Below the pieces are notes generated by a model. The model saw only the letters and a program-made list of their open reading frames with translations. It was not told where the DNA came from and did no database searches. Below, piece after piece: positions 40,184-51,388 of a stretch of 64,000 bases of DNA; position 1 is the first letter of the stretch, and each line of letters begins with the position of its first letter. The DNA is from Mangrovibacter phragmitis (GTDB taxonomy: Bacteria > Pseudomonadota > Gammaproteobacteria > Enterobacterales > Enterobacteriaceae), in contig NZ_LYRP01000050.1 of the NCBI RefSeq assembly GCF_001655675.1, positions 62,001 through 126,000 of the forward strand. Direction: 5' to 3'. Position numbers and translations under genes: made by a program.

Positions 40184-40918
40184 TTACACCATGTACATTC
40201 CACCATTGACGTGCAAAGTTTCACCAGTGATGTAACCTGCGTCGTCAGAGGCCAAAAATACAACCGCATTGGCGATTTCCTTCGCGTCACCGAGGCGACC
40301 CGCAGGAACCTGCGCCAGAATACCTGCACGCTGATCATCAGACAGCGCACGCGTCATGTCCGTTTCAATAAAGCCCGGAGCAACTACGTTTACTGTAATG
40401 CCGCGTGACGCCACTTCGCGTGCCAGTGATTTACTAAAGCCAATCAGACCGGCTTTTGCCGCAGCATAGTTAGCCTGACCAGCATTTCCCATGGTACCAA
40501 CCACAGAACCGATAGTAATAATACGACCATGACGCTTTTTCATCATAGCGCGCATTACTGCTTTAGACAGACGGAAAACTGATGATAAGTTGGTTTCGAT
40601 AATATCGTTCCACTCATCATCTTTCATGCGCATAAGCAAATTATCTCGGGTAATTCCGGCATTATTAACCAAAATATCGACTTCACCAAACGCAGAACGG
40701 ATGTTTTCCAAAACAGACTCAATAGATGCCGGGTCGGTCACATTCAATACTAGACCTTTCCCGTGTTCACCTAAATAATCGCTGATTGCCTGGGCACCAC
40801 TTTCGCTGGTTGCCGTACCAATCACTTTCGCACCCTGTGCAACCAGTGTTTCTGCAATTGCACGCCCAATACCACGGCTTGCACCAGTAACCAGAGCGAC
40901 TTTACCTTCAAAACTCAT
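40184..40918 (-). CDS. fabG: FabG, 3-oxoacyl-ACP reductase
   Basis: FabG is the NADPH-dependent reductase of fatty-acid elongation. The 244-residue short-chain dehydrogenase has the GASRGIGRA cofactor loop, the NNAG motif, and catalytic Ser, Tyr and Lys in IGSVVGTMGNAGQANYAAAK. The start MSFEGKVALVTGASRG was preferred to an upstream codon 12 bases earlier that would overlap fabD. It follows fabD by 11 nt. Confidence 0.98.
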   Translation of the reverse strand: MSFEGKVALVTGASRGIGRAIAETLVAQGAKVIGTATSESGAQAISDYLGEHGKGLVLNVTDPASIESVLENIRSAFGEVDILVNNAGITRDNLLMRMKDDEWNDIIETNLSSVFRLSKAVMRAMMKKRHGRIITIGSVVGTMGNAGQANYAAAKAGLIGFSKSLAREVASRGITVNVVAPGFIETDMTRALSDDQRAGILAQVPAGRLGDAKEIANAVVFLASDDAGYITGETLHVNGGMYMV

Positions 40919-40929
40919 AATGTTCCTCA

Positions 40930-41859
40930 TTATTGCTCAAGCGCCGCTGACAGCGCAGCCGGTTCATTGATGACCGATGCAGTCAGGGTGTCAACAATAC
41001 GTTTCGTCAACCCGGTCAGAACTTTACCTGGACCTGCTTCAAATAAGTGACTTACACCCTGAGCAGACATGAACTCTACAGTCTGAGTCCACAGTACCGG
41101 GCTGTACAACTGACGAACTAATGCGTCCCGGATAGCGTCCGGAGAGGTTTCGCATTTTACATCAACGTTGTTAACAACGGGAATGGCTGGTGCATTAAAT
41201 ACGATATTTTGCAGTTCAACTGCCAGTTTTTCAGCCGCTGGTTTCATTAAAGCACAATGAGAGGGAACGCTGACCGGCAATGGCAGTGCACGCTTGGCAC
41301 CCGCTGCTTTACAGGCTGCTCCTGCTCTTTCCACTGCTTCTTTATTGCCAGCGATGACCACCTGACCTGGCGAGTTGAAGTTAACCGGGGAAACCACCTG
41401 ACCCTGGGCTGATTCTTCACATGCTTTCGCAATAGCCGCATCGTCCAAACCAATAATGGCTGCCATCGCACCCGTACCTTCCGGCACGGCTTCCTGCATG
41501 AATTTACCGCGCAATTCAACCAGACGAACCGCATCAGCAAATGCGATAACACCGGCACAAACCAGAGCAGAATATTCGCCCAGGCTGTGCCCGGCCATTA
41601 GTGCAGGTGCTTTGCCGCCTGCCTGCTGCCAGACACGCCACAAAGCAACAGAAGCAGTCAGCAATGCTGGCTGTGTCTGCCAGGTTTTATTCAGTTCTTC
41701 TGCCGGACCTTGTTGCGCTAACGCCCACAAGTCATAACCCAGCACATCAGAGGCTTCACGAAATGTTTCTTCAATCACCGGATACTGTGCAGCAAGTTCA
41801 GCCAGCATACCCACTGACTGAGAACCCTGTCCGGGGAAAACAAAAGCAAATTGTGTCAT
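40930..41859 (-). CDS. fabD: FabD, malonyl-CoA:ACP transacylase
   Basis: FabD loads malonate on ACP. The 309-residue protein starts MTQFAFVFPGQGSQSVGM and has the nucleophile Ser in GHSLGEYSAL and catalytic His in VPSHCALM. A longer frame starts inside the fabH end and is not needed. It lies 17 nt after the fabH stop. Confidence 0.98.
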   Translation of the reverse strand: MTQFAFVFPGQGSQSVGMLAELAAQYPVIEETFREASDVLGYDLWALAQQGPAEELNKTWQTQPALLTASVALWRVWQQAGGKAPALMAGHSLGEYSALVCAGVIAFADAVRLVELRGKFMQEAVPEGTGAMAAIIGLDDAAIAKACEESAQGQVVSPVNFNSPGQVVIAGNKEAVERAGAACKAAGAKRALPLPVSVPSHCALMKPAAEKLAVELQNIVFNAPAIPVVNNVDVKCETSPDAIRDALVRQLYSPVLWTQTVEFMSAQGVSHLFEAGPGKVLTGLTKRIVDTLTASVINEPAALSAALEQ

Positions 41860-41876
41860 TTTTTTGTCCCTGCTAA

Positions 41877-42830
41877 TCAAAAGCGAACCAGTGCAGAACC
41901 CCAGGTGAACCCACCACCAAAGGCTTCCAGCAGAACTAATTGACCCGGCTTAATACGCCCATCTCGTACCGCTTCATCCAGTGCTGACGGAACCGATGCC
42001 GCAGAGGTATTACCATGCCGGTCCAGCGTCACCACCACACTTTCCATTGGCATACGCAATTTTTTGGCAGTCGCACTAATAATACGCAGGTTCGCCTGAT
42101 GGGGCACCAGCCAGTCGAGATCTTCGCGATTGAGGTTATTGGCTTCCAGTGTCTCATCAACAATATGCGCAAGCTCGGTAACCGCCACCTTAAAGACTTC
42201 ATTCCCTGCCATTGTCAGCCAGGAAGGGTTTTCCGGGTTCACGCGATCCTGGTTTGGCAGCGTTAACAAATCTCCATAAGAGCCATCAGCGTGCAGATGC
42301 GTGGAAATGATACCGGGCTCTTCAGATTTGGACAGCACCACCGCACCGGCGCCGTCACCAAATAAAATAATTGTGCCACGATCTTCAGGATCCAGCGTGC
42401 GGGCCAGCACATCAGAACCAATTACCAGCGCGTAATCAACCGTGCCATTTTTCACATATTGATCAGCGATACTTAGCGCATAAGTAAAACCCGCGCAGGC
42501 TGCACCCACATCAAATGCGGGGCAACCTTTGATACCAAGTTGCGCCTGAATTTGGCATGCAGCACTTGGAAACGCGTGCGTCGAAGATGTTGTGGCAACA
42601 ATAATTAAGCCAATCTGTGTTTTATCAACACCGGCCATATCCAGCGCATTACACGCAGCCTGATAACCCATGGTCGCAACGGTTTCTTCCGGCGCAGCAA
42701 TGCGGCGCTCGCGGATCCCAGTACGAGTAACAATCCACTCATCAGTGGTTTCTACCATTTTTTCCAGGTCGGCGTTAGTACGCACGAGTTCAGGCAAATA
42801 GCTGCCCGTACCAATAATCTTTGTATACAT
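41877..42830 (-). CDS. fabH: FabH, beta-ketoacyl-ACP synthase III
   Basis: FabH starts fatty-acid synthesis by condensing acetyl-CoA with malonyl-ACP. It has 317 residues, with catalytic Cys112 in [12 protein letters not shown], His in [10 protein letters not shown] and Asn in [10 protein letters not shown]. It follows plsX by 6 nt. Confidence 0.98.
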   Translation of the reverse strand: MYTKIIGTGSYLPELVRTNADLEKMVETTDEWIVTRTGIRERRIAAPEETVATMGYQAACNALDMAGVDKTQIGLIIVATTSSTHAFPSAACQIQAQLGIKGCPAFDVGAACAGFTYALSIADQYVKNGTVDYALVIGSDVLARTLDPEDRGTIILFGDGAGAVVLSKSEEPGIISTHLHADGSYGDLLTLPNQDRVNPENPSWLTMAGNEVFKVAVTELAHIVDETLEANNLNREDLDWLVPHQANLRIISATAKKLRMPMESVVVTLDRHGNTSAASVPSALDEAVRDGRIKPGQLVLLEAFGGGFTWGSALVRF

Positions 42831-42836
42831 GTACGC

Positions 42837-43871
42837 TCAGTCACTCTTGGGTAATACAGATTTCAGGCGAGAAGCAATTCGCTCAGGAATTTGCCGCCGC
42901 ACCGCCTGCACTGCCTGTTCAATCGCGACTTCAAACGCTCGCTGATTGGCCGCACCATGGCTTTTAATTACAGTGCCGCGCAATCCTAACAGACAGGCGC
43001 CATTATACTGGTCGGGGTTGAGGTGACTGAATCGCCTTTGCAGGCTTTTTTGTAACCAATGCTTTAATAAAATCAGCCACCACGCCCTTTTTTTCCCTTC
43101 CGACTGCGATTTCAGCAGCGAAAGAAACATTCTTACCACACCTTCCATGGTTTTTAGTGTCACATTACCAACAAAACCGTCACAGACCAGCACATCCGTT
43201 TTTCCGGTCAGTAATTCATTTGCTTCCAGATACCCGATGTAATGAATAGCAGGCAGTGTAGCCAAAACGGCCGCTGCATTGCGAATAGACTCTGGACCTT
43301 TGGTTTCTTCCTCACCAATATTCAGCAGCGCAACACGAGGCTGGGACAGCCCTAACAGTTCTTCTGCAAGGACAGAACCCATAATAGCGAACTGCACCAG
43401 CATAGCACTGTCACAGTCCACATTAGCCCCCAGGTCCAGCACCACTGTTTTCCCGCGTTGCTGGTGTGGCAACATCGTTACCAGTGCCGGGCGCTCAATG
43501 CCATCCAGCGGCTTTAATAATAATTTCGACAGACCCATTAATGCGCCAGTATTACCGGCACTGACACAGGCCTGAGCCCGCCCTTCTTTTACCAGTTCCA
43601 GCGTAACGCGCATGGAAGAGCCACGGCTGTTGCGCACAGCATGCGATGGCCGGGCATCACTGGCAATAACTGACTGAGCAGGGATAATCTGCAAACGTGA
43701 CCGTTGGTCAAAATCAGCTTTGGCAAGTAATGGAGTAATGGCGTCGGGATTGCCGACTAAAAGAAGGTTCAGTTGCGAATTAGATTCCAGTGCCTGCAAA
43801 GCTGCAGGCACTGTCACAGCAGGGCCAAAATCGCCCCCCATGGCATCTAACGCAAGGGTTAGACGTGTCAA
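42837..43871 (-). CDS. plsX: PlsX, phosphate acyltransferase
   Basis: PlsX makes acyl-phosphate from acyl-ACP for glycerolipid synthesis, as a peripheral membrane protein. The start codon is TTG, giving [17 protein letters not shown], and the segments [19 protein letters not shown] and [17 protein letters not shown] are typical. It has 344 residues; E. coli PlsX is about 12 longer and carries an extra C-terminal tail, which is missing here. It lies 12 nt after rpmF. Confidence 0.97.
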   Translation of the reverse strand: MTRLTLALDAMGGDFGPAVTVPAALQALESNSQLNLLLVGNPDAITPLLAKADFDQRSRLQIIPAQSVIASDARPSHAVRNSRGSSMRVTLELVKEGRAQACVSAGNTGALMGLSKLLLKPLDGIERPALVTMLPHQQRGKTVVLDLGANVDCDSAMLVQFAIMGSVLAEELLGLSQPRVALLNIGEEETKGPESIRNAAAVLATLPAIHYIGYLEANELLTGKTDVLVCDGFVGNVTLKTMEGVVRMFLSLLKSQSEGKKRAWWLILLKHWLQKSLQRRFSHLNPDQYNGACLLGLRGTVIKSHGAANQRAFEVAIEQAVQAVRRQIPERIASRLKSVLPKSD

Positions 43872-43883
43872 AGTATCGCCAGA

Positions 43884-44054
43884 TTACTTAGCGATTACCT
43901 TGCGGCCACGGTAGAAACCGTCAGCAGTAACGTGGTGACGCAGGTGCGTTTCACCAGAAACTTTATCTACAGACAGGCTGGCAGTGGTCAGCGCGTCATG
44001 GGAACGACGCATGCCACGTTTGGAACGGGTTGGTTTATTCTGTTGTACGGCCAT
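43884..44054 (-). CDS. rpmF: Ribosomal protein L32
   Basis: A 56-residue basic protein starting [20 protein letters not shown] and ending RGRKVIAK, clearly L32 of the large ribosomal subunit (one residue shorter than E. coli). It lacks the zinc cysteines, as is usual in enterobacteria. It lies between yceD and plsX and is co-transcribed with them. Confidence 0.98.
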   Translation of the reverse strand: MAVQQNKPTRSKRGMRRSHDALTTASLSVDKVSGETHLRHHVTADGFYRGRKVIAK

Positions 44055-44070
44055 GGACCTTACTCCTCAA

Positions 44071-44592
44071 TTACTTACGCTTTAAACTTGCTAATACGGC
44101 AAATGGGTTTGGCTTCTCCGCCTCTGCAGGCAGTTCACCAAAGACCATGTCCGCCTCGGACACTTCACAGTGTTCAGAATCATGCACCGGAACTACTGGT
44201 AAAGCGATGATGATTTCATCTTCAACCATAGCCAGCAGGTCAATTTCACCGAACTCGTTAACCTCAATCGGTTCATACGCTTCCGGGAGTGCTTCAGCCT
44301 GCTCGTCAGAAACGACCGGGCTAAAACAATACGTTGTGTGAACCTGATGCGGAAATGTGTTGCCGCAGCGCTGACAAGTCAGAGTAACCGACACCTTCGC
44401 CTCACCCGTAATAACGGCAAGACGCTGGTTATCAATTGCGAACGACATTTCGCATTCTACATCACTGTCCACACTGACGACGGATTCAGCAACGCGCGCC
44501 GCCTGTTCAGGGGTATAAATACCCTTGTAGTCGAGGCGTTTTTGAGCGGTACGTACCGGATCCAGTGTCAGGGGTAATTTTACCTTTTGCAT
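44071..44592 (-). CDS. yceD: YceD (DUF177), 23S rRNA accumulation protein
   Basis: YceD is required for normal 23S rRNA levels in some organisms, and its pairing with rpmF is widespread. The 173-residue protein has a CQRCGNTF knuckle and an acidic C-terminal half ([20 protein letters not shown]). It is the first gene of the yceD-rpmF-plsX-fab group and is divergent to yceF with a 141-bp gap. Confidence 0.95.
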   Translation of the reverse strand: MQKVKLPLTLDPVRTAQKRLDYKGIYTPEQAARVAESVVSVDSDVECEMSFAIDNQRLAVITGEAKVSVTLTCQRCGNTFPHQVHTTYCFSPVVSDEQAEALPEAYEPIEVNEFGEIDLLAMVEDEIIIALPVVPVHDSEHCEVSEADMVFGELPAEAEKPNPFAVLASLKRK

Positions 44593-44733
44593 AGGGCGCG
44601 CATATTAACTTTGTAACGTCTTAGAGTCAAAGAAAAAGGCATTATGACTCACCTTTTGCCATTTATTCGCACACATTGCGGCTGCACAGTTTAAAATGTG
44701 GCGAACAAATTCGCTATAGATGACAGAAAAAAT

Positions 44734-45318
44734 ATGCTTCCAATTATACTGGCTTCCACTTCCGTGTATCGCCGCGACTTGCTTAACCGGCTTACTCTGC
44801 CATTTACCTGTGCAAGCCCGGACACAGATGAAACACCATTCGCGGGGGAAACATCCGATCAACTGGTTAAGCGCCTCGCAGAGCAAAAAGCGCGTTCTTT
44901 GGCACGGGCTTATCCAGGTCATTTAATTATTGGTTGTGACCAGGTTTGCTTACTGAATAATATTATCACCGGGAAACCCCATACAGTTGAAAACGCTGTA
45001 AAACAATTATTAGCTGCACAAGGCAAAAAAGTGCGTTTTTCTACCGGAATTGCCCTGCTTAATACGCTAACCAATCATATTCAGGTTGATGTTGAACATG
45101 TTGATGTCTGGTTTCGCTCCCTTTCAGAGCCTGAAATCCGCCGTTACGTCACTATAGAACAACCGTTACATTGTGCTGGCAGTTTTAAGTGTGAGGGACT
45201 TGGAATAACGTTGTTTGAGCGTATTGACAGCAGAGATCCCAATACACTCATTGGCCTGCCATTGATTCGTTTATGTGAAATGCTGCGCGCGGCTGGCGCA
45301 GACCCTTTAGCCGAATAA
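44734..45318 (+). CDS. yceF: YceF (Maf-2), nucleoside triphosphate pyrophosphatase
   Basis: A Maf-family house-cleaning pyrophosphatase; the E. coli YceF type acts on m7GTP. The 194-residue protein starts [14 protein letters not shown] and has [25 protein letters not shown] and the C-terminal [12 protein letters not shown] segments. The start was set by homology; the ribosome site is weak. The following 181 bp to rluC hold nothing I recognise. Confidence 0.93.
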   Translation: MLPIILASTSVYRRDLLNRLTLPFTCASPDTDETPFAGETSDQLVKRLAEQKARSLARAYPGHLIIGCDQVCLLNNIITGKPHTVENAVKQLLAAQGKKVRFSTGIALLNTLTNHIQVDVEHVDVWFRSLSEPEIRRYVTIEQPLHCAGSFKCEGLGITLFERIDSRDPNTLIGLPLIRLCEMLRAAGADPLAE

Positions 45319-45499
45319 TGCCGTATCCGTGCTCCGCTGGCCGCAACTGCCCCAATACGGCCATCGTGTTTTTGCTTGATCACAGTTCAAAATGCAATAC
45401 CGTTGCCCAATGACCTGTGAACAACAACAGGCAGTTGCGTTTGACTGGCTATATAGAGGATTACAGCCGGGTAAAGCATCCCCCGGCGTAAAATAAGAA

Positions 45500-46459
45500 T
45501 CAGCCACGGCTGGTTTTGCGCAAATAGCTAAGGCACTGCCTGAGTTCACCATCCAGTGGGGCTTCAATGCGAATGGTCTCGCCCGTTGCCGGGTGAGTGA
45601 ATCGCAGAGCAGCGGCATGAAGAAACAGGCGCCCCAACCCACTGCCGTTTAGCTGGTTGTCGAACTCCCGGTCTCCATAGCGGTCATCAAACGCAATAGG
45701 GTGGCCGGCATGAAGCGTATGCACACGAATCTGGTGAGTTCGCCCGGTTACCGGGCTGCAACGAACCAGTGTGGCGAAACCAAACCGCTCTTCCACTTTG
45801 AAGCGAGTCTCCGACGGTTTACCTTCACTACTGACCTTTACCATGCGCTCACCACTTTTCAGAATATTCTTTAAAAGTGGCGCCTGGACGACTTTAACGT
45901 GAGATTGCCACTGACCACGCACCAGGGCGAGGTAGTCTTTTTGCATTCCTTTATCCCGCAGTTGCTCATGGAGCGAACGCAGTGCAGAGCGCTTTTTCGC
46001 TACCAGTAATACGCCAGACGTATCCCTGTCAAGACGATGTACCAGCTCAAGAAAACGCGCTTCGGGACGCAATGCCCGCAACCCTTCAATCACACCAAAA
46101 CTGAGCCCACTGCCGCCATGTACCGCTGTACCCGAGGGTTTATTGAGAATAAGGATATGGTCGTCTTCATACAAAATGGCGTCAGTCAGTGCAGCCACTT
46201 TTTGCAGATGAGGCGATACAGCATCTTCTTCCCGCTCAGCCACGCGCACCGGAGGAATGCGCACTTCATCGCCTTCAACCAGCTTATACTCTGGTTTGAT
46301 ACGTTTTTTGTTTACCCGTACCTCGCCTTTACGCAGGATGCGATAAATCATACTTTTGGGCACACCTTTCAGTTGTGTGCGCAAAAAGTTATCAATTCGT
46401 TGCCCGGATTCCTCGTCGGAAATAGCAACTATTTTTACGGTTGGTGTCTCGGTTTTCAT
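45500..46459 (-). CDS. rluC: RluC, 23S rRNA pseudouridine synthase
   Basis: RluC makes pseudouridines 955, 2504 and 2580 of 23S rRNA. The 319-residue protein has an N-terminal S4 domain (about 20-70) and the RluA-type catalytic domain with Asp144 in HRLDRDTSGVLLVAKK. GRTHQIRVHTLHAGHPI is also a family motif. It is divergent to rne, as in E. coli. Confidence 0.97.
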   Translation of the reverse strand: MKTETPTVKIVAISDEESGQRIDNFLRTQLKGVPKSMIYRILRKGEVRVNKKRIKPEYKLVEGDEVRIPPVRVAEREEDAVSPHLQKVAALTDAILYEDDHILILNKPSGTAVHGGSGLSFGVIEGLRALRPEARFLELVHRLDRDTSGVLLVAKKRSALRSLHEQLRDKGMQKDYLALVRGQWQSHVKVVQAPLLKNILKSGERMVKVSSEGKPSETRFKVEERFGFATLVRCSPVTGRTHQIRVHTLHAGHPIAFDDRYGDREFDNQLNGSGLGRLFLHAAALRFTHPATGETIRIEAPLDGELRQCLSYLRKTSRG

Positions 46460-46633
46460 GGTGCGCGATTCTAATTACCCCGGACTCATAGCGCCACTTA
46501 TTTTTCTGTGCTTATATTATTGCGCAGGCGGTTTAAAAATGCCTTTGGGTGTTTTTTTGCTGCTATTTGCAACAATCAGAAATGTGACGTTAAAAAACTG
46601 TGAGTAACCAGGTGATAAATGGCAAATGTCATC

Positions 46634-46663
46634 TTGCTATAACTGGCCCAGCAGTGGAATAAT
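46634..46663 (+). promoter_or_regulatory. Probable sigma70 promoter of rne
   Basis: TTGCTA and AATAAT with an 18-bp spacer lie just before the expected start of the long leader. The inferred start is about 361 nt from the ATG, as in E. coli. Confidence 0.55.
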
Positions 46664-46666
46664 GTT

Positions 46667-47032
46667 GCGGTTTTCCGCGTTGAGACCTGTAAGAACAAGG
46701 AATTTTGCGGAATTACCAATTTTGCCTGAATGTTCATCAACGCAGCAATGGCGTAAGACGTTTTGTACTTTCAGGCAGTTAGCGGGCTGCGGGTTGCAGT
46801 CTGGCCGGTAAATGGAAGCTTCTCTGGCGAAAACATTCCCAGGCAGTTCCCCTATAAACAGCGCTGTTTTTCCGTTTGAAATACAGGCTACCGACACGCT
46901 GCGCCTCTCAGCAAGCGACAACCGTGAGGTTGACGACTTAGCGAATAGTCACGAGGCCATCGGTTCACATCCGGTCAGCGATTACCTTGCCCGCAGTTCT
47001 GTCGTCAATGTAAGAATAACGAGTAAGTTACG
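46667..47032 (+). ncRNA. rne 5' untranslated leader (autoregulatory)
   Basis: E. coli rne has a 361-nt leader whose hairpins let RNase E cut its own mRNA. The present segment starts with a GCGG/CCGC hairpin, and its last 50 bases before the ATG are nearly those of E. coli as I recall them. This accounts for most of the 573-bp rluC-rne gap; 46460-46633 shows only promoter-like, AT-rich sequence. Confidence 0.72.
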
Positions 47033-50000
47033 ATGAAAAGAATGTTAATTAACGCAACTCAGCAGGAAGAGTTGCGCGTTGCCCTGGTAGATGGCCAGCG
47101 TCTGTATGACCTGGATATTGAAAGCCCCGGGCATGAACAAAAAAAAGCCAATATTTACAAAGGTAAAATCACCCGCATTGAACCCAGTCTGGAAGCTGCA
47201 TTTGTTGATTATGGCGCTGAAAGACACGGTTTCCTTCCTTTAAAAGAGATTGCCCGCGAATATTTCCCGTCCAACTATTCCTCTCATGGTCGCCCAAACA
47301 TTAAAGATGTTTTGCGTGAGGGGCAGGAAGTCATCGTTCAAATCGATAAGGAAGAGCGTGGTAACAAAGGTGCCGCACTAACCACCTTTATCAGCCTGGC
47401 TGGCAGTTACCTGGTTCTGATGCCTAACAATCCCCGTGCAGGTGGTATCTCACGGCGTATTGAAGGCGAGGACAGAACTGAGCTGAAAGAAGCACTGTCT
47501 TCCCTGGAATTGCCCGACGGCATGGGGCTGATTGTGCGCACTGCGGGGGTTGGTAAATCTGCTGAATCTCTGCAGTGGGATTTGAGTTTCCGCCTGCGTC
47601 ACTGGGAAGCTATCAAAAAAGCCGCTGAAAGCCGCCCGGCACCTTTTCTTATTCACCAGGAAAGTAATGTCATTGTCCGCGCATTCCGTGACTATCTGCG
47701 CCAGGACATCGGTGAAATTCTGATTGATAACCCGAAAATTGTTGAGTTGGCTCGCCAGCACATCGCTGCACTGGGTCGCCCGGATTTCTCCAGTAAAATA
47801 AAATTGTATACGGGGGAAATTCCGTTATTCAGCCATTACCAGATCGAGTCGCAAATTGAATCTGCCTTCCAGCGTGAAGTGCGTCTGCCTTCTGGTGGGT
47901 CAATTGTTATTGATTCCACGGAAGCGCTTACTGCAATCGATATCAACTCCGCGCGCGCAACGCGTGGTGGCGATATCGAAGAAACGGCACTGAATACCAA
48001 CCTGGAAGCTGCGGATGAAATTGCCCGTCAATTGCGCCTGCGTGACCTGGGTGGTTTGATTGTTATCGACTTCATTGACATGACGCCAGTACGCCACCAG
48101 CGGGCTGTGGAAAACCGCCTGCGGGAAGCTGTACGCCAGGACCGCGCACGCATCCAGATAAGCCATATTTCTCGCTTTGGTCTACTGGAAATGTCTCGCC
48201 AGCGCCTCAGCCCTTCACTGGGTGAGTCCAGCCACCATGTGTGCCCACGCTGTAGCGGCACCGGTACTATTCGCGATAACGAATCGTTATCGCTCTCTAT
48301 CCTGCGCCTGATTGAAGAAGAAGCGCTGAAAGAGAATACCAAAGAAGTTCACGCCATTGTTCCTGTGCCCATCGCGTCTTACCTGCTGAACGAGAAACGC
48401 TCAGCAGTTAGTGCTATTGAACAACGCCAGCCGGATATCCGTTGCGTTATCGTACCGAACGATAATATGGAAACACCGCACTACTCTGTTGTGCGGGTAC
48501 GCAAAGGTGAAGAAACACCGACACTGAGCTATCTGCTGCCAAAATTGCACGAAGAGGCGATGGCGATGCCGTCAGAGGAAGAGCAAGCGGAACGTAAACG
48601 CCCTGAGCAACCCGCACTGGCCACCTTTGCCATGCCGGATGTACCGCCTGCACCGCCAGAAGTACCTCATCGTGCAACTTCTGCAGAAAAAACGGCACCG
48701 GCTGCCGCACCTGCAGGCCCAGGCTTGTTTGGCAGAATTGCTGGCGCACTGAAATCCCTTTTCGGTACCAGTGAAAACACCGCAAAAGAAGCGCCTGTTG
48801 CTGAGCCAGAAGCTGAGAAGAAAACTGACCGCGGTCAACGTCAGCAGGACCGTCGCAATAACCGTCGTAACCCACGCCGTGACCGCAATGAGCGTAATGA
48901 ACGCGCTGAGCGCAACGAACGTAATCCGCGTAACGAATCTGACAACACAGTTCAACCTCGCGATGAAAACCGCCGCGGCCGCCGTCAGAATCAAAATGCT
49001 GAAGTCCGTGAGCCTCGCGGCACCGCACCTGAAGGCAGTAACAAACCGGCTACCCGTGAAGAGCAAATTCAGTCTCGCCGTGACCGTAACCGTCGCCGCA
49101 CTGAAGAGAAACGTCAGGCCCAGCAGGAAGTGAAAAACCTGCAACATGAAGAAACGGAAAATACCGTTGATTCAACAGCAACTGCAGAGAAAGAGACTCG
49201 TGTTCAGGTAATGCCACGCCGTAAACAGCGCCAGCTTACTGAGAAAGTGCGTATCGAAAGTGTAGCCGATGCTGAAAACCACAACAGCCTGCCTGTTGCT
49301 GCGGTTGAAAACGCACCGGCCGCTGAGCGCGTACCGGCACCTCAGGAAACTACCGGCCAGTTACCTGAGGTTCAGGTTGAGCAACCTGAATCTGGTGAAG
49401 AGAATAGTGATGTACGCGAGAACAATATGCCGCGTCGTTCACGCCGTTCTCCACGCCACCTGCGTGTTAGTGGGCAGCGCCGCCGCCGTTACCGCGATGA
49501 GCGTTACCCGTCGCAGTCGCCTATGCCTTTAGCCGTTGCCTGTGCCTCGCCTGAAATGGCATCCGGCAAAGTGTGGATCCGCTACCCGGTAACCCGCCCG
49601 GCAGATGACGTTGTCCAGGAAGCGCCAGTACTGGTTGAAGCGTCACCAGACGTAACCGATAACGCTTCTCTGCCTGTTGCTGCAGACAGTGCACAAGTGG
49701 ACACAGTGCCAGTTGCACCTGCCGACATCAAGCCTGAAGCACCGGTGGCTGGCGAACAGGAAGCAACAACTCAGGCTATTGATAACTCAATGGTGAATAG
49801 TGAAGAAACCGGAGCAGCGGCTGCTGTTGAACCAGCCCATCCAATTGAAGCAGCAGAACCTGTTGAAGAAGTTGAACCTGTTAAAGAAGATGCCGCGCCT
49901 GTGGTGGCTGAAGCAGAAACAGTGAACGCTGTCGAAACACCGGTTACCGGGCAGCAGGCTGATGTTTCCGCCAGCGAGCCTGAAGCAGCAACGGTCTTTC

Positions 50001-50257
50001 CTGCTGAAGAGCCAGAAGTGGAACATAGTCCCGTAGTGGAAAATGTTTCGCCTCATCATAGCGAAACTCGCCAGTTCCATGGCGCCGCGACTGCGCCAGC
50101 CACTCGTGCACCCGCTCCGGTATATGTGCCAGAGCCAGCACGCCACAGTGATTGGGTTCGCCCGGCATGGAATTTCGAGGGTAAAGGCTCTGCTGGTGCT
50201 CACAGTGCCAGCCACCAGGCGGCTGCGCCCGCTACACGGCCACAGTCGCAGGCATAA
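47033..50257 (+). CDS. rne: Rne, ribonuclease E
   Basis: RNase E is the main mRNA-decay endonuclease and the degradosome scaffold at the inner membrane. It has 1074 residues. The catalytic half has an S1 domain (about 36-118), the DNase I-like region with Asp in [10 protein letters not shown] and FIDMTP, and the Zn-link CPRCSGTG near residue 404. The C-terminal half is disordered: an amphipathic membrane anchor ([15 protein letters not shown], about 565-580), an arginine-rich RNA-binding part, the [20 protein letters not shown] helicase-site region, and the far-C-terminal PNPase-binding end. The Asp/Glu- and Pro/Ala-rich repeats at about 880-1020 are low complexity. Confidence 0.98.
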   Translation: MKRMLINATQQEELRVALVDGQRLYDLDIESPGHEQKKANIYKGKITRIEPSLEAAFVDYGAERHGFLPLKEIAREYFPSNYSSHGRPNIKDVLREGQEVIVQIDKEERGNKGAALTTFISLAGSYLVLMPNNPRAGGISRRIEGEDRTELKEALSSLELPDGMGLIVRTAGVGKSAESLQWDLSFRLRHWEAIKKAAESRPAPFLIHQESNVIVRAFRDYLRQDIGEILIDNPKIVELARQHIAALGRPDFSSKIKLYTGEIPLFSHYQIESQIESAFQREVRLPSGGSIVIDSTEALTAIDINSARATRGGDIEETALNTNLEAADEIARQLRLRDLGGLIVIDFIDMTPVRHQRAVENRLREAVRQDRARIQISHISRFGLLEMSRQRLSPSLGESSHHVCPRCSGTGTIRDNESLSLSILRLIEEEALKENTKEVHAIVPVPIASYLLNEKRSAVSAIEQRQPDIRCVIVPNDNMETPHYSVVRVRKGEETPTLSYLLPKLHEEAMAMPSEEEQAERKRPEQPALATFAMPDVPPAPPEVPHRATSAEKTAPAAAPAGPGLFGRIAGALKSLFGTSENTAKEAPVAEPEAEKKTDRGQRQQDRRNNRRNPRRDRNERNERAERNERNPRNESDNTVQPRDENRRGRRQNQNAEVREPRGTAPEGSNKPATREEQIQSRRDRNRRRTEEKRQAQQEVKNLQHEETENTVDSTATAEKETRVQVMPRRKQRQLTEKVRIESVADAENHNSLPVAAVENAPAAERVPAPQETTGQLPEVQVEQPESGEENSDVRENNMPRRSRRSPRHLRVSGQRRRRYRDERYPSQSPMPLAVACASPEMASGKVWIRYPVTRPADDVVQEAPVLVEASPDVTDNASLPVAADSAQVDTVPVAPADIKPEAPVAGEQEATTQAIDNSMVNSEETGAAAAVEPAHPIEAAEPVEEVEPVKEDAAPVVAEAETVNAVETPVTGQQADVSASEPEAATVFPAEEPEVEHSPVVENVSPHHSETRQFHGAATAPATRAPAPVYVPEPARHSDWVRPAWNFEGKGSAGAHSASHQAAAPATRPQSQA

Positions 50258-50280
50258 CAGCGTGTAACAGCAACAACGGA

Positions 50281-50309
50281 AAGGCCTGCTATTAAGCAGG
50301 CCTTTTTAT
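50281..50309 (+). terminator. rne terminator
   Basis: AAGGCCTGC and GCAGGCCTT form a perfect 9-bp stem with a 6-nt loop, followed by TTTATTTT. It lies 23 bp after the rne stop. Confidence 0.93.
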
Positions 50310-50334
50310 TTTCAATCACACAACTGGTCACCTG

Positions 50335-51270
50335 TCACCGCTGACGTTTCCCTGCCTGCATACCACTGACTCCGGGCATCACCTCACGCATTAAGTCAAT
50401 GAACATCCGTAACCTTACAGGGTAGTAACTCGCCCAGGGGTAGAGCAGCCAGACAGGTAACGGCCAGGCCTGCCACTCAGGCAATATATGAACCAGCGCG
50501 CCACTACGTAAATCCTGCTCAACTATCCATGCTGACAGCACCACAGCGCCTACCCCGCCCAGTGCAGCCCTGCGCGCCGCATACAGACTATCCGTATATA
50601 AGCGGGGAGAAAGTGTTACTTCAACTGTTTCACCTTTCTGGTTCGCCAGAATAAGTGCTTTCCGGTAAAAAGAACTTACTGAAACCCAGGGTAACTGACT
50701 TAACTCTGAAGGCCGGGTAAGTGGGTTTAACCGTGCAGCAACCTCTGGCGTAGCAACTGCAATGCGTGGCACTTCAGCAAGCTGGATAGCGACTGTATCC
50801 GGATTAGTTACATCCCCGACATGAATGGCGCAATCGAGGTTATCTGCAATAAAGTCCGGCGATTTGTCATTAAGCAACCATTCCACATTCAACCCAGGGT
50901 AGCGGGCAAGCATATTGATGAGCGGCGCCATCAGTTGATCCTGACCAAAAGCATGAGGCGCACGAACACGCAGCAAGCCTGATGGCTGGTTGTCCGCATT
51001 GCTCAACTCGTCTTCCAGCGCCGACCATGAGCCCGCGACATGACGCGCATGCTGATAGCAGTGTTCACCGTCCTCCGTCAGGCTCATCGCATGGGTGGTG
51101 CGCAGTAAAAGTTTAACACCCAGCATCGTTTCCAGCGTTTTTAAACGCCGGCTAACTGTTGCCTGGGTTAAAGCAAGCTGGCGTGCCGCTGCTGATAACG
51201 AACCCGCTTCGACAATGCGCACAAAGGTTTCAAGCAATTCAATTCTGTCTATACGCTCAGTTGTTTTCAC
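50335..51270 (-). CDS. LysR-family transcriptional regulator
   Basis: A 311-residue LysR-type regulator. The N-terminal winged helix-turn-helix (about 8-66) contains FVRIVEAGSLSAAARQLALT and TVSRRLKTLE; the rest is the co-inducer-binding domain. It is divergent to an MFS exporter gene with a 118-bp gap that contains a perfect palindrome, so it probably controls that gene. The pair stands between rne and flgL, where E. coli has no gene. The ligand is unknown. Confidence 0.9.
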   Translation of the reverse strand: MKTTERIDRIELLETFVRIVEAGSLSAAARQLALTQATVSRRLKTLETMLGVKLLLRTTHAMSLTEDGEHCYQHARHVAGSWSALEDELSNADNQPSGLLRVRAPHAFGQDQLMAPLINMLARYPGLNVEWLLNDKSPDFIADNLDCAIHVGDVTNPDTVAIQLAEVPRIAVATPEVAARLNPLTRPSELSQLPWVSVSSFYRKALILANQKGETVEVTLSPRLYTDSLYAARRAALGGVGAVVLSAWIVEQDLRSGALVHILPEWQAWPLPVWLLYPWASYYPVRLRMFIDLMREVMPGVSGMQAGKRQR

Positions 51271-51287
51271 TCTGTAGCCTGCTATAC

Positions 51288-51301
51288 GTTATACGTATAA
51301 C
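51288..51301. promoter_or_regulatory. Perfect 14-bp palindrome between LysR and MFS genes
   Basis: GTTATACGTATAAC is a perfect dyad in the divergent promoter region, 17 bp from the LysR start. It contains T-N-A-spaced bases suited to a LysR-type operator. Confidence 0.65.
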
Positions 51302-51388
51302 TGTTGTACACCGGCATGGGCTACACCGCCAGTGGTTTCACCCTCACAATACCGGCCATACACACTATGTCCTGATGAGGAAACAACC

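Noticed and set aside
46637..46921. 94-codon frame opposite the rne leader (position of E. coli yceQ)
   Set aside because: The sequence is explained by the conserved rne leader; no ribosome site or domain was seen, and yceQ itself is doubtful.
48447..49147. Long minus-strand frames and a plus-strand 120-codon frame inside rne
   Set aside because: They arise from the biased Arg/Glu-rich codons of the RNase E C-terminal half.
47045..50215. Repeats in the rne 3' part as possible tandem-repeat locus
   Set aside because: Pro/Ala/Glu-rich low-complexity coding sequence typical of the RNase E scaffold, without exact repeat units.
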